Positions 36,509 through 45,794 of a stretch of DNA of 64,000 bases are shown here, in pieces. A program made the translations under genes and the position numbers. Each line of letters begins with the position of its first letter. Positions within the stretch are counted from its first letter, which is position 1. Origin of the DNA: Nocardia sp. BMG111209 (GTDB lineage Bacteria; Actinomycetota; Actinomycetes; Mycobacteriales; Mycobacteriaceae); the NCBI RefSeq assembly GCF_000381925.1, contig NZ_KB907308.1, positions 1,178,001 through 1,242,000 of the forward strand, read 5' to 3'. The notes under the pieces are model-generated. The model ran no database searches. It was given only the letters and a program-made list of their open reading frames with translations, and had not been told where the DNA came from.

Positions 36509-37333
36509 ATGCCCACGATCACCACGAAGAAATTGAGCGACCAGGTCGGTGTCGAGGTACTCGATGTCGACGCGACGCGGCTGGTCGAGGACGACGACCT
36601 CCCCGCCGCGATCCTGGATCTCCTGGAACAACACGGCGTGGTGTTGTTCCGGGAGTTGCACGCCGGCGACGAGGCACAGGTGGCTTTCTGCCGGAAACTC
36701 GGTGAGCTGGTGCAGTTCCCGAACTACCCGAACCCGAATGTCATGGAGATCAGCTTCGATCCGGACAATCCGAACGCGAAGTACTTCCCCAGCAACGACT
36801 ACTGGCACCTCGACGGCTTCATGGACGAGGTACCGGCGAAGTTCTCCATCCTGAGCGCGCACGTCGTGACGCCGGTCGGCGGCGAGACCGCCTTCGCCAG
36901 CACGTATGCCGCCTATGACGACCTCTCCGAGACGGAGAAGAAGGAATTCGAGAACGTCCGGGTGGTGCATCGGATGGAGCGGGTCCAGCGGTTGTCCTAC
37001 CCCGAGCCCACCGCCGAACAACTCGCGGACTGGGCGCGCTGGGTCGACCGTGAGCACCCGCTGGTCTGGACGCACGAATCCGGCCGCAAGTCGCTGGTTT
37101 TCGGCGCCGGCGCCTCGCATCTGGTCGGCGCCGAGGAGCGCGGCCGGGAACTGCTCGACGATCTCGAGGCCCGCGCCACCGCGCCGGACCGAGTACTGAC
37201 GCACACCTGGACCGTCGGCGATCTGGTGCTGTGGGACAACACCGGATTGGTCCACCGGGCCTGCGATTTCGATCACGCACAGCCGCGCCGTATGCATCGC
37301 TCGACCGTCCTGGGAACGGAGTCCATCAAATGA
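36509..37333 (+). CDS. TauD/TfdA family Fe(II)/2-oxoglutarate dioxygenase
   Basis: A 274-residue 2-oxoglutarate-dependent dioxygenase. The iron ligands are in YWHLDG (H100, D102) and GLVHRA, with a 2-oxoglutarate-binding Arg in PRRMHRS near the end. Family members hydroxylate next to acids, sulfonates or ethers. The ribosome site GGAAGG precedes the ATG. The stop overlaps the next SDR start by 4 bp. Confidence 0.9.
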   Translation: MPTITTKKLSDQVGVEVLDVDATRLVEDDDLPAAILDLLEQHGVVLFRELHAGDEAQVAFCRKLGELVQFPNYPNPNVMEISFDPDNPNAKYFPSNDYWHLDGFMDEVPAKFSILSAHVVTPVGGETAFASTYAAYDDLSETEKKEFENVRVVHRMERVQRLSYPEPTAEQLADWARWVDREHPLVWTHESGRKSLVFGAGASHLVGAEERGRELLDDLEARATAPDRVLTHTWTVGDLVLWDNTGLVHRACDFDHAQPRRMHRSTVLGTESIK

Positions 37334-38073
37334 TCAGCCGCACCGCGATCGTCACCGGAGGAGCCGCCGGCATCGGCGGCGCCATCAGCCGCCGTCTGGC
37401 CGCCGACGGCGCCATGGTCGCGATCTTCGACCTCAACGGCGACGCGGCCCGGGCCGCCGCCGAATCCATCGAGGAAGCGGGCGGTAAGGCCGTCGGCCTG
37501 GCCGTCGACGTCTCCGACCGTCCCGCCCTGGATGCGGCGGTCACCGAGGTACGCGCCCGGCTGGGCCGGCCGGGCATCCTGGTCACCAGCGCCGGAATCA
37601 CCATCAGCGCCCCGTTCCTGGAGATCTCGGAAGACACCTGGAACAAGGTGCAGGACATCAACTTCGGCGGCACGTTCCACAGCTGCCAGGCCGTGCTGCC
37701 GGACATGATCGAGCAGGGCTGGGGCCGCATCGTCACCATCTCGTCGTCGAGCATCCACACCTGCAATCCCGGACTCGCCGCGTACACGTCCTCCAAATGG
37801 GGCGTCGTCGGCCTGACCAAGGTGCTGGCCCTGGAATTCGCGAAGCACGGCGTCACCGTGAACACGATTCCGCCGGGCTTCATCGAGACCCAGATGATGC
37901 GCGATCACGTGGCGGGCGGGTTCATCGATCTGCAGCAGCAGATCGATGCCACCCCGGTCGGCCGCGTCGGTCAGCCCGAGGACGTCGCCGCCACCTGTGC
38001 CTTCCTGGTCAGCGAGGAGGCCGGGTACGTCACCGGTCAGGTGATCGACGTCGCCGGCGGGCGCACGGTCTGA
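37330..38073 (+). CDS. SDR family oxidoreductase, FabG-like
   Basis: A 247-residue classical SDR: TGGAAGIGGAIS nucleotide site, TSAGI, and active site YTSSKWG. C-terminal TGQVIDVAGG is usual for FabG-like enzymes. The ATG at 37330 overlaps the dioxygenase stop. It is the last catabolic enzyme before the transport genes. Confidence 0.9.
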   Translation: MISRTAIVTGGAAGIGGAISRRLAADGAMVAIFDLNGDAARAAAESIEEAGGKAVGLAVDVSDRPALDAAVTEVRARLGRPGILVTSAGITISAPFLEISEDTWNKVQDINFGGTFHSCQAVLPDMIEQGWGRIVTISSSSIHTCNPGLAAYTSSKWGVVGLTKVLALEFAKHGVTVNTIPPGFIETQMMRDHVAGGFIDLQQQIDATPVGRVGQPEDVAATCAFLVSEEAGYVTGQVIDVAGGRTV

Positions 38074-38087
38074 TCACAGGCAACGAG

Positions 38088-39278
38088 ATGACGAGAATAC
38101 GAACGTTCGCCACGATCGCCTGCGCCCTGGCGCTGGCGGTCGTCGCGGGCTGCTCCTCGAGCGGCTCGAAGAACGCCTCCGGTGGCGACAGCGTCAGCGT
38201 GGGCGTGATCTGCAGTTGCTCCGGCGGCAGCATGACCGGCTTCAACACCCCCGTCCAGGACGCGGTGCGCGCCTGGGCCGACACCGCCAACGCCGCGGGC
38301 GGCATCAACGGCCACAAGGTCGATCTGGTGCTGAAGGACGACGGCATGAACCCGGGCAGCGCGCTGTCCGCCGCCAAGAGCCTGATCACCGCGAAAGTGG
38401 CCGCGGTGATCGACATCTCGATCCTCGACCAGTCCTGGTCGACCGCGATGGAGGCGGCACACATCCCGGTGGTCGGGGTGCTGAGCAACAACAAGCCCTT
38501 CGAGACCAGCCCGTACTTCTTCCCGGAGGGGCAGACCGGCGACAAGATCCACCAGGCGATCATCGGGGTCGCGAAACAGGCCGGGGCCGCCAATCTCGGC
38601 TTCCTGTACTGCGCCGAGGCGCCGGTCTGCGCCGAATCGGCCACCAAACTGACCGACGCCGGCAAGGAGCACGGCCTGCCGGTCACCTACAACACCAAGA
38701 TCTCCGCCACCGCACCGAATTACACGGCGCAGTGCGTGGCCGCGCAGCAGCAGGGCGTGAGCGCGCTGTACATCGGCAGCACCCCCGCGGTGATCGCCCA
38801 CGTCGCCGAGGACTGCTCGCGGCAGGGTTATCGTCCGATCTACATCATCCAGGGCGCCGCGTACGCGTCGAATCTGGCCACGGCGCCGGGACTTTCGGAC
38901 AACACCTGGATCCAGTTCTCCTCGCTGCCGTTCTTCGCCGACACCCCCGCGGTGCAACGGTTCGATACCGCGTTCGACGCGAAATTCCCGGGCGTACGCC
39001 AGGATTCGAGCGTCTTCATCCACAACGCGATCATGGGCTGGGTATCGGGACAGGTGCTGGAACAGGCCGTTCGCAACGGGGTGCCCGCGGGCAGCCCGGC
39101 GACCGCGGACGCCGTGGTGAAGGGCCTGGAATCGTTGCGGGACTTCACCGCCGACGGTCTGGCCCCCGGATTGACCTTCACCGCCGGGCAGCCGCATCAC
39201 GTCGACTGCTGGTTCACCGCTCGCGTGCAGGCCGGTACCCCGCAGGTGCTGAACGACGGCAAGACCACCTGCGCCTGA
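38088..39278 (+). CDS. ABC transporter substrate-binding lipoprotein, Liv type
   Basis: A 396-residue periplasmic-binding-type protein with an N-terminal signal ending in the lipobox VVAGC, so it is anchored outside the membrane. The mature part follows the branched-chain amino acid-binding fold (NAAGGINGHKVDLVLKDDGMNPGSALSAAKSLI). It captures the substrate for the Liv-like permease that follows 10 bp downstream; context suggests an organic acid or other catabolic substrate rather than amino acids. Confidence 0.9.
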   Translation: MTRIRTFATIACALALAVVAGCSSSGSKNASGGDSVSVGVICSCSGGSMTGFNTPVQDAVRAWADTANAAGGINGHKVDLVLKDDGMNPGSALSAAKSLITAKVAAVIDISILDQSWSTAMEAAHIPVVGVLSNNKPFETSPYFFPEGQTGDKIHQAIIGVAKQAGAANLGFLYCAEAPVCAESATKLTDAGKEHGLPVTYNTKISATAPNYTAQCVAAQQQGVSALYIGSTPAVIAHVAEDCSRQGYRPIYIIQGAAYASNLATAPGLSDNTWIQFSSLPFFADTPAVQRFDTAFDAKFPGVRQDSSVFIHNAIMGWVSGQVLEQAVRNGVPAGSPATADAVVKGLESLRDFTADGLAPGLTFTAGQPHHVDCWFTARVQAGTPQVLNDGKTTCA

Positions 39279-39288
39279 ACGGATTCGC

Positions 39289-42075
39289 GTGAACGCCTTT
39301 CTCCCCTTCCTCGTCGCGGGCCTGGCCACCGGTGCTGTCTACGGTTTGGCCGGGCTCGGCGTCGTACTCACCTACAAGACGTCGGGCATCTTCAACTTCG
39401 GCTACGGCGCGGTGGCCGCGCTCAGCGCCTACCTGTTCTACTTCCTGCACACCGAACACGGTCTGCCGTGGCCGATTTCGGCGGCGATCTGCCTGCTGAT
39501 CCTCGCCCCCGCCATGGGCTGGGGTCTGGAACTGCTGGCCCGGTCGCTGTCCGGCGCGAGCGAGATGTTGCGGGTGGTCGCCACGGTCGGGCTCATCCTC
39601 ATCGTGGCCGCGGCGGGTGCGCTGTGGCATCCCGGAAATCCGCCCACCTTCGGGCATTTCCTGCCGCAGTCCACGGTGCGGCTGGCCGGGGTGAACGTCA
39701 CGTGGGAGCAGATCATCCTGTTCGTGGTCTCGCTGGTCGCGTCGGCGGTGCTGTTCTGGTTCTTCCGGTCGGTGCGCCTGGGCATCGTGATGCGCGGCGT
39801 GGTCGACGATCCGGATCTGATCGCGATGAGCGGGGACGATCCGGTGCGGGTGCGGCGCTGGGCGTGGATCCTCGGCACCGTCTTCGCCTCGGTCGCCGGT
39901 CTGCTGCTGGCCCCCAGCCAGCCGCTGGACGGAATCACCCTGTCCACCGTGGTTTTCGCGGCCTTCGGCGCGGCGGCCGTCGGCTGGTTCACGAATCTGC
40001 CGCTGACCTTCGCCGGTGGGCTCGTGATCGGTATCGCCGCGGCGTTCGTGGACAAGTACGCCGCCACCGTCTCCTGGATCGGCGGCCTGTCCCCCGCGCT
40101 GCCGTTCCTGGTGTTGTTCGTGGTGCTCATCGTCACACCGCGCGGGAGATTGGTTACCCGGCAAGCGGTTTCGCGCGTCGCGGTCCGACGCTCGTACCAC
40201 GCGCCGCCGCGGGTGCGGCTGGTCGCCGGTGCGCTGGCGATCGTCGCCCTGGCGCTGGTCCCGACGCTGCAGGGCGGGCATCTGGCGGTGTGGTCGGCGG
40301 CGCTGGTCGACGTGATGCTGTTCCTCTCGCTGGGCCTGCTGGTGCGGCAGTCGGGGCAGATCTCGTTGTGCCATCAGGCTTTCGCGGCCGTGGGGGCGGC
40401 GGCGTTCGCGCACTTCTCCGCGATCGCGGGTATGCCCTGGCTGGTGGCGCTGCTGCTGGCGGCCCTGGTGGCGGTGCCGGTCGGCGCGATCATCGCGATC
40501 CCCGCGGTCCGGGTGTCCGGGGTGTTCCTGGCGCTGGCCACCCTCGGCTTCGGCATCCTGGCCCAACAGGTCTTCTACACCCGCGATTTCATGTTCGGGC
40601 CGTCGACGATGGGCGTCCTCGAACGGCGGCCGTCCTTCACCATCGGCTCGCTGGATCTGTCCGGCGACACCGGTTTCTACTATCTGCTGCTCGTCGTCAC
40701 CGTGGCGGTGGTGGCGCTGGTGACCGCGATCGGTCAGGGCCGGCTGGGCAGATTGCTGGCGGCCCTGTCGGATTCGCCCCGCGCACTGGAGACCCACGGC
40801 GCGAACTCGGCCGTGCTGAAGGTGATCGTGTTCTGCCTCTCGGCGGCACTGGCGGCACTGGCGGGCGCGTTCACCGGGATGCTCTACCAGTTCGGGGTCG
40901 GAACGTATTTCGACTGGTTCAACTCGATCGTGATCGTGGCGGTCGTGGTGATCATGACGGTCGGCAGCCCGTGGTACGGGATTCTCGCCGCCGTGCTCTA
41001 CGCGGTGGTCCCCGACTACATCCAGGGTTCGACCACCAACAGTGTGCTGCAACTGCTGTTCGGCATCGGCGCGGTGAGCGCGGTGTACGGCAGCGCCGCC
41101 ATGCCCGCGCCGCTGCGGCGGCTGCTGGACCGGCTCGGCGGCCGGACATCTGTCGCCGAATCGGTTCCGGCACAGCCGGATTCGCCGACCGACGAGCCCG
41201 CTGCGCCGTCACCCGGCGCGACCGCGCCGACCCCGGGCAGATCCGCACCGGAGCAGGCCGGGACACTCCCCGCCGGATCACCGGCCCGTGCGGGCCTGGC
41301 GGTGCGCGAATTGTCGGTCCGGTTCGGCGGGGTCACCGCGGTCGACGGCGTCACGCTGACCGCCCGGCCCGCGGCGATCACCGGCCTGATCGGGCCGAAC
41401 GGCGCGGGCAAGACCACGACGTTCAACGCGTGCAGCGGCCTGAACCGGCTCACCTCGGGCCGAATCCTGTTGCACGGCAGCGATATCGCCCGCCTGGGTC
41501 CGTCCCGCCGGGCCCGGCGCGGCCTCGGCCGCACCTTCCAGCGCACCGAACTGTTCGACAGCCTGACCGTCCGCCAGAACGTCGCGATGGGTCGCGAGGC
41601 CGCCTTCGCGGGCAGCAATCCCCTTGCGCACCTGACCGGTTCACGCCGCGCGGCCCGGCAGCGCGACACCGCCACCGACGAGGCCCTCGAACTCACCGGG
41701 ATCACCCATCTGGCCGACACCCAGGCGGGCCTGCTGCCGATCGGTATGCGCCGCCTGGTCGAACTGGCCCGAGTCCTCGCGGGCCCGTTCGATCTGCTGC
41801 TGCTCGACGAACCGTCGTCCGGCCTGGACGCGCACGAGACGGAGGAGTTCGGCCGGGTGCTGCGGACGGTGGTCCGCACCCGCGGCACCGGAATCCTGTT
41901 GGTGGAGCACGATATGACGCTGATCCGGGACATCTGCGACCACGTGTACGTCCTCGACTTCGGCACTCTGATCTTCGAGGGCTCCCCCGCCGACATGCAC
42001 ACCTCGCCGAAGGTCCGCGCCGCCTATCTCGGCGACGCCGCCGCGGTCCCCGAGCCGATCCCCGCCGGAGAGTAG
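39289..42075 (+). CDS. LivH-LivM-LivG fusion: ABC importer permeases plus ATPase
   Basis: A 928-residue polypeptide joining three normally separate subunits. Residues about 1-285 are a LivH-type permease, 305-610 a LivM-type permease, then a Pro/Ala-rich linker (PAQPDSPTDEPAAPSPGATA), and about 660-928 a LivG-type ATPase with Walker A GPNGAGKTT and Walker B LLLLDEPSSGLD. The ABC signature LSGGQ is replaced by LLPIGMRRLVELA. The GTG at 39289 follows the binding protein by 10 bp. Confidence 0.9.
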   Translation: MNAFLPFLVAGLATGAVYGLAGLGVVLTYKTSGIFNFGYGAVAALSAYLFYFLHTEHGLPWPISAAICLLILAPAMGWGLELLARSLSGASEMLRVVATVGLILIVAAAGALWHPGNPPTFGHFLPQSTVRLAGVNVTWEQIILFVVSLVASAVLFWFFRSVRLGIVMRGVVDDPDLIAMSGDDPVRVRRWAWILGTVFASVAGLLLAPSQPLDGITLSTVVFAAFGAAAVGWFTNLPLTFAGGLVIGIAAAFVDKYAATVSWIGGLSPALPFLVLFVVLIVTPRGRLVTRQAVSRVAVRRSYHAPPRVRLVAGALAIVALALVPTLQGGHLAVWSAALVDVMLFLSLGLLVRQSGQISLCHQAFAAVGAAAFAHFSAIAGMPWLVALLLAALVAVPVGAIIAIPAVRVSGVFLALATLGFGILAQQVFYTRDFMFGPSTMGVLERRPSFTIGSLDLSGDTGFYYLLLVVTVAVVALVTAIGQGRLGRLLAALSDSPRALETHGANSAVLKVIVFCLSAALAALAGAFTGMLYQFGVGTYFDWFNSIVIVAVVVIMTVGSPWYGILAAVLYAVVPDYIQGSTTNSVLQLLFGIGAVSAVYGSAAMPAPLRRLLDRLGGRTSVAESVPAQPDSPTDEPAAPSPGATAPTPGRSAPEQAGTLPAGSPARAGLAVRELSVRFGGVTAVDGVTLTARPAAITGLIGPNGAGKTTTFNACSGLNRLTSGRILLHGSDIARLGPSRRARRGLGRTFQRTELFDSLTVRQNVAMGREAAFAGSNPLAHLTGSRRAARQRDTATDEALELTGITHLADTQAGLLPIGMRRLVELARVLAGPFDLLLLDEPSSGLDAHETEEFGRVLRTVVRTRGTGILLVEHDMTLIRDICDHVYVLDFGTLIFEGSPADMHTSPKVRAAYLGDAAAVPEPIPAGE

Positions 42076-42081
42076 CCGACG

Positions 42082-42774
42082 ATGCTGACCCTGCACTCGG
42101 TGACCGCCGGCTACGGCGCGGCCACGGTCCTGCACGATGTGACCCTCACCGTCGGCCCCGGCGAGGTGGTCGCCCTGCTGGGCCCCAACGGGGCCGGCAA
42201 GACCACCCTGCTGCGCACCGCGACCGGATTCGTCCGTCCCCGGTCCGGCCGTGTCGAATTCGACGGCGCCGACCTGACCGGCGAACCGCCGCATCATTTC
42301 GCCCGCCGGGGCATCTGCCACCTCCCGGAGGGGCGGGGCATCTTCGCCACCCTCACCGTCCGGGAGAATCTGATCGTCCAGGCGCGCGGCCGCGACCGCG
42401 ACGAGGCGATCGCGGCGGCGACGGAACTCTTCCCGATCCTCGGCGCCCGGCTGCACCAGACCGCGGGCAGCCTCTCCGGCGGCGAACAACAGATGCTCGC
42501 CCTGACCCGCGCCTATCTGACCGCCCCGAAGGCGATCGTGGTCGACGAGGCGTCCTTCGGCCTCGCCCCGCGCATCGTGGACCAGATCTACACCGCCCTG
42601 GAACAGCTCGTGGCCCAGGGCATGTCGCTGATTTTGGTGGAACAGTATGTGCAGAAGGCTCTCGACCTGGCCACGACGGTGTACATCCTCGGCCGCGGCG
42701 CCATCGTGCACACCGGCCCCGCCGCCGAACTCGACCCGACCGAGATCTACGAACGCTACCTGGGCATCGACTGA
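42082..42774 (+). CDS. LivF-type ABC transporter ATPase
   Basis: A 230-residue ATPase with Walker A GPNGAGKTT, signature SLSGGEQQMLALTRA and Walker B-like IVVDEASFGLAP, where the usual LDEP is VDEA. It starts 6 bp after the fusion permease/ATPase gene with GGAGAG upstream. Together with the LivG part it should form the ATPase heterodimer. Since the LivG part lacks a standard signature, one of the two ATP sites may be degenerate. Confidence 0.92.
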   Translation: MLTLHSVTAGYGAATVLHDVTLTVGPGEVVALLGPNGAGKTTLLRTATGFVRPRSGRVEFDGADLTGEPPHHFARRGICHLPEGRGIFATLTVRENLIVQARGRDRDEAIAAATELFPILGARLHQTAGSLSGGEQQMLALTRAYLTAPKAIVVDEASFGLAPRIVDQIYTALEQLVAQGMSLILVEQYVQKALDLATTVYILGRGAIVHTGPAAELDPTEIYERYLGID

Positions 42775-42804
42775 TCGAAACGCCCACCGACGGAAGGAAA
42801 CCCG

Positions 42805-43386
42805 ATGGCTCGCATCGAACCCGTTGCCCCGGAGGACTGGTCCGAGGAGATGACCACGTTCATCGCCGAGTTCCGCACCGCCGTACTCGGCGCGGAACTG
42901 GTCCAGTCGCGCCCCGGCGGCGCGAACCTGCTCGGCACCCTCGCCGGCTACCCCGAACTGGCGAAGTCCTTCCTGGCCTTCAACGGTCACTTCCTCTACG
43001 GCTGCTCGCTCACCGACCGCCAGCGCGAACTGATCATCCTCCGCGTCGCGCACCGCCGCCAATGCCGGTACGAATGGGCCCAGCACGTCCTGCTGGCCGG
43101 CGACGCCGGCATCACCGAGGACGAGATCGCCCGGGTCTCGACCGGTCCCAAGGCCCCCGAGTGGAAACCCCTGGAAAGCGCCCTCCTGCAGGCCACCGAC
43201 GACCTGCTGTCCCGCGGCACGATCTCCCGCGACACCTGGAGCCTGCTCGCCGCCGAATTCGACGACCGCCAACTGATGGACGTCGTCTTCACCGTGGGCA
43301 CCTACGCCATGGTCGCCATGGCCCTGCGCGCCTTCGACGTGCAACCCGAACCCGACCTGGTCCCCTACCTCCCCAGCCGCCGCTGA
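42805..43386 (+). CDS. Carboxymuconolactone decarboxylase/AhpD-like protein
   Basis: A 193-residue all-helical protein of the carboxymuconolactone decarboxylase family. ELIILRVAHRRQCRYEWAQH is the usual core; only one Cys is present where AhpD-type peroxidases have CxxC, so a redox role is less likely than a lyase/isomerase-type or unknown one. GGAAGGA precedes the ATG. Last gene of the long plus-strand catabolic run. Confidence 0.87.
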   Translation: MARIEPVAPEDWSEEMTTFIAEFRTAVLGAELVQSRPGGANLLGTLAGYPELAKSFLAFNGHFLYGCSLTDRQRELIILRVAHRRQCRYEWAQHVLLAGDAGITEDEIARVSTGPKAPEWKPLESALLQATDDLLSRGTISRDTWSLLAAEFDDRQLMDVVFTVGTYAMVAMALRAFDVQPEPDLVPYLPSRR

Positions 43387-43467
43387 ACCAGCTCACAAGT
43401 GACGACAGTCGAATCCCGGCGCTGCCCTGTGCCGGGATCGGCGGTTCGAACTGGCAAACTTTCCGGC

Positions 43468-44232
43468 ATGGTGGATACGCTTACCGCAGCGCTCGGGTTT
43501 GGTTGGGACCGTTCCGCGGTCGATTCCTTCGAGCGGCACTCCGTAGAGCGAGCGGTGTGGCGGTACCGGCGTTCTCTGCCCGAATTCGTCTGGGACGCTG
43601 CGGTCCTCGAAGGAAACCCCTTCACCTATCCCGAGGTCCAGACCTTGATGGAGGGCGTGACGGTCGGTGGCCACAAGCTGAGCGACGAACAGCAGGTGGT
43701 CAATCTGGCAGAAGCGTCGCGGGCCCTGGCCGACCTTGTCACCAACGGTGGATTCGCCCTCGACAAACCGACGTCGGACGGCCTACAAGGACTCATTGCA
43801 CGCGGCGAGGCGCTGGAAATCGGCCACTTCCGCGGCGAAGGGCCACTCACTCTCACGCCAGGGGTCAATCTCGGCGCGTACGGGCGGTACATGCCGCCCG
43901 AGACCGAACCTGGTGGCGCCAACCTCCGTGAACTGCATGCTCGAGGCATAGCGGCGTTGCTGACCACACTCGATGACCCCTTCGAGCAGGCGCTGGCCTA
44001 CTTTCTGTTCGCAGCGCTACAGCAGTTCTACTTCGACGGCAACAAGCGCACCGGCCGGGCGATGATGAACGGCCATTTGATGACGCACGGATTCGACGCG
44101 ATCAGTATCCCTGCCGCTCGGCGCCTCGAGTTCAACACGAACATGGTCGACTTCTACCGGACCCGGGACGCCACCGGGATGTTCGCCTTCCTGGCGTCCT
44201 GCCATCCGGATCGGGAGCCGGGAGCGAGCTGA
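43468..44232 (+). CDS. Fic/DOC family protein with Gln in place of the catalytic His
   Basis: About 254 residues with a Fic core. The signature reads QFYFDGNKRTGR, where active Fic enzymes have HPFxxGNGR-like HxF; the nucleophilic His position is Gln. The N-terminal segment AAVLEGNPFTY resembles the inhibitory S/TxxxEG/N helix but with Ala for Ser/Thr. The protein may be a non-AMPylating member. I use ATG 43468; a GTG at 43399 would add 23 residues without a ribosome site. It converges with the esterase gene. Confidence 0.82.
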   Translation: MVDTLTAALGFGWDRSAVDSFERHSVERAVWRYRRSLPEFVWDAAVLEGNPFTYPEVQTLMEGVTVGGHKLSDEQQVVNLAEASRALADLVTNGGFALDKPTSDGLQGLIARGEALEIGHFRGEGPLTLTPGVNLGAYGRYMPPETEPGGANLRELHARGIAALLTTLDDPFEQALAYFLFAALQQFYFDGNKRTGRAMMNGHLMTHGFDAISIPAARRLEFNTNMVDFYRTRDATGMFAFLASCHPDREPGAS

Positions 44233-44254
44233 CCGACGATCGGCGGCCCCCACC

Positions 44255-45748
44255 TCATCTGCGCCGGGCGGCCCGTAGCGCGGCCAGTTCCGCGCCGCGC
44301 GGATCGGCGACCACGCCTGCGTCGGGGGCGTCGAAGATGCGGGTGTTCCGGTCCGTGGCGCGGTAGCGGGACCAGCCCGGGTCGCCGTGGGTGGCGAAAC
44401 GCACCCAGGCGGCGTGCATATCGTCGGCGAGGGATTGGGGTGGGGTCGGGCCGGTCAAGCGGTGCGCGGCGTCCAGGCGGTCGAAGACGAAGGGGATCTC
44501 CATGACGTGGCTCGCGCGGAGCGCGGCAACCTCGGAGGCCCAGGCGAATTCGTAGACGAAGGTCGGTTCGTCCTGCGCCGCAATGTAATCGGCGATGCGG
44601 GTGGCGTCGTCGCGGAAGATGAGGTCGGAGGCAACGGCCGCGAACAGGTCGGCGGCGGAGGCGCCGGGACGGTCGGCGGCGTAGGTGTCGACGACCTTCG
44701 GGTCCAGGCCGTAGCGCGGGAGCATGAGAGGCAGTGTGGTGTCGGTGATTCCGGCGTCGAGGCCCGCCGGGAAGGTGAAGAAACGGAATTCGTCGCGGTT
44801 CCAGCCGATCAACAGCGGGAGCGCCCGATCCGGTCGGGACGTGACCAGATCGAGCGGGCGGCCGGTCAGCAGGTCCCCATCGATCACGGGGAAGAAGCTC
44901 ATGATGCCCAGGCCACCCGCGACCACGGTGGCGCCCCAGCGTGCCGGGTCGGGTTTCACCATCAGGTCGAGCGCGATGCCGTCCTGGGCCGCCTGCAACC
45001 GTTCCGGGGTCACCTCACCGAAAGCCGTTGCGGTGGGCTCGATGTCGAGCTTCTCGGCGAGGCGCAGCGCCACCAGGCGGGCATCGTCGGCCGCGGCGAC
45101 GGCGGATCCGTTGGCGCTCTGCACGATCGCGCGCCGGAACAGTCCGCGCGCGGCCGGCGCGGCGATCAGGTTCACCACGCTCATCCCGCCGGCCGACTCA
45201 CCGAATACGGTGACATTGCCGGGATCTCCGCCGAATGCGGCGATGTTCTCCTGCACCCAGCGCAGCGCCGCGATCTGGTCGTGGATACCCCGGTTCAGCG
45301 GCGCGCCCGGTAGCGCGGCGAAACCGGACAGGCCGAGCCGGTAGTTGACGGCGACCGTGACCACGCCGTCGCGGGCGAAGGTGCCGCCGTCGTAGATCGG
45401 CAGCGCGTTCGAGCCCCGCACGTACGCGCCGCCGTGGATCCAGACCAGCACCGGCAGGCCCGACCCGCCCGGCTCCGGGGTCCACACGTTCACGTTCAGA
45501 TATTCGTCGCCGAGGATCGGGTCGTGGCCGATCAGCGCCTCGATCGGCGCCGGATACCGCGATTGCAGGCAGCCGGGACCGAAGGTGACGGCGTCGCGCA
45601 CCCCGGACCATTCGGTGACCGGGCGCGGCAGGTCGAATCTGGCCGGTCCCACCGGCGCGGCCGCGTACGGGACACCGAGGAATGCGCTCACCCCGCGGTC
45701 GGTGACGCCGCGAATCTTGCCGCCGGTGACGGAGACGATCGTTTCCAT
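44255..45748 (-). CDS. Carboxylesterase, type B
   Basis: A 497-residue alpha/beta-hydrolase of the carboxylesterase/lipase type. The N-terminal FLGVPYAAAPVGPARF, oxyanion segment VWIHGGAYVRGS and nucleophile elbow FGESAGGMS are all present. The ATG at 45748 has AAGGAG at 6 bp; an upstream frame extension is not needed. No signal peptide is seen, so it is probably cytoplasmic. Substrate unknown; the AraC gene upstream may regulate it. Confidence 0.92.
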   Translation of the reverse strand: METIVSVTGGKIRGVTDRGVSAFLGVPYAAAPVGPARFDLPRPVTEWSGVRDAVTFGPGCLQSRYPAPIEALIGHDPILGDEYLNVNVWTPEPGGSGLPVLVWIHGGAYVRGSNALPIYDGGTFARDGVVTVAVNYRLGLSGFAALPGAPLNRGIHDQIAALRWVQENIAAFGGDPGNVTVFGESAGGMSVVNLIAAPAARGLFRRAIVQSANGSAVAAADDARLVALRLAEKLDIEPTATAFGEVTPERLQAAQDGIALDLMVKPDPARWGATVVAGGLGIMSFFPVIDGDLLTGRPLDLVTSRPDRALPLLIGWNRDEFRFFTFPAGLDAGITDTTLPLMLPRYGLDPKVVDTYAADRPGASAADLFAAVASDLIFRDDATRIADYIAAQDEPTFVYEFAWASEVAALRASHVMEIPFVFDRLDAAHRLTGPTPPQSLADDMHAAWVRFATHGDPGWSRYRATDRNTRIFDAPDAGVVADPRGAELAALRAARRR

Positions 45749-45794
45749 GTGCAACTCCTTACCCGACCCGATTGTGCACCCTCGCGGATCGTCC

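Noticed and set aside
39214..41052. Minus-strand 612-codon frame
   Set aside because: Antisense of the Liv permease; His/Gln/Arg-rich low-complexity translation, no motif.
39468..43931. Plus-strand open frame of nearly 1,500 codons in another phase
   Set aside because: It overlaps the well-supported Liv fusion, LivF and CMD genes and is Arg/Pro/Gly-rich with no domain.
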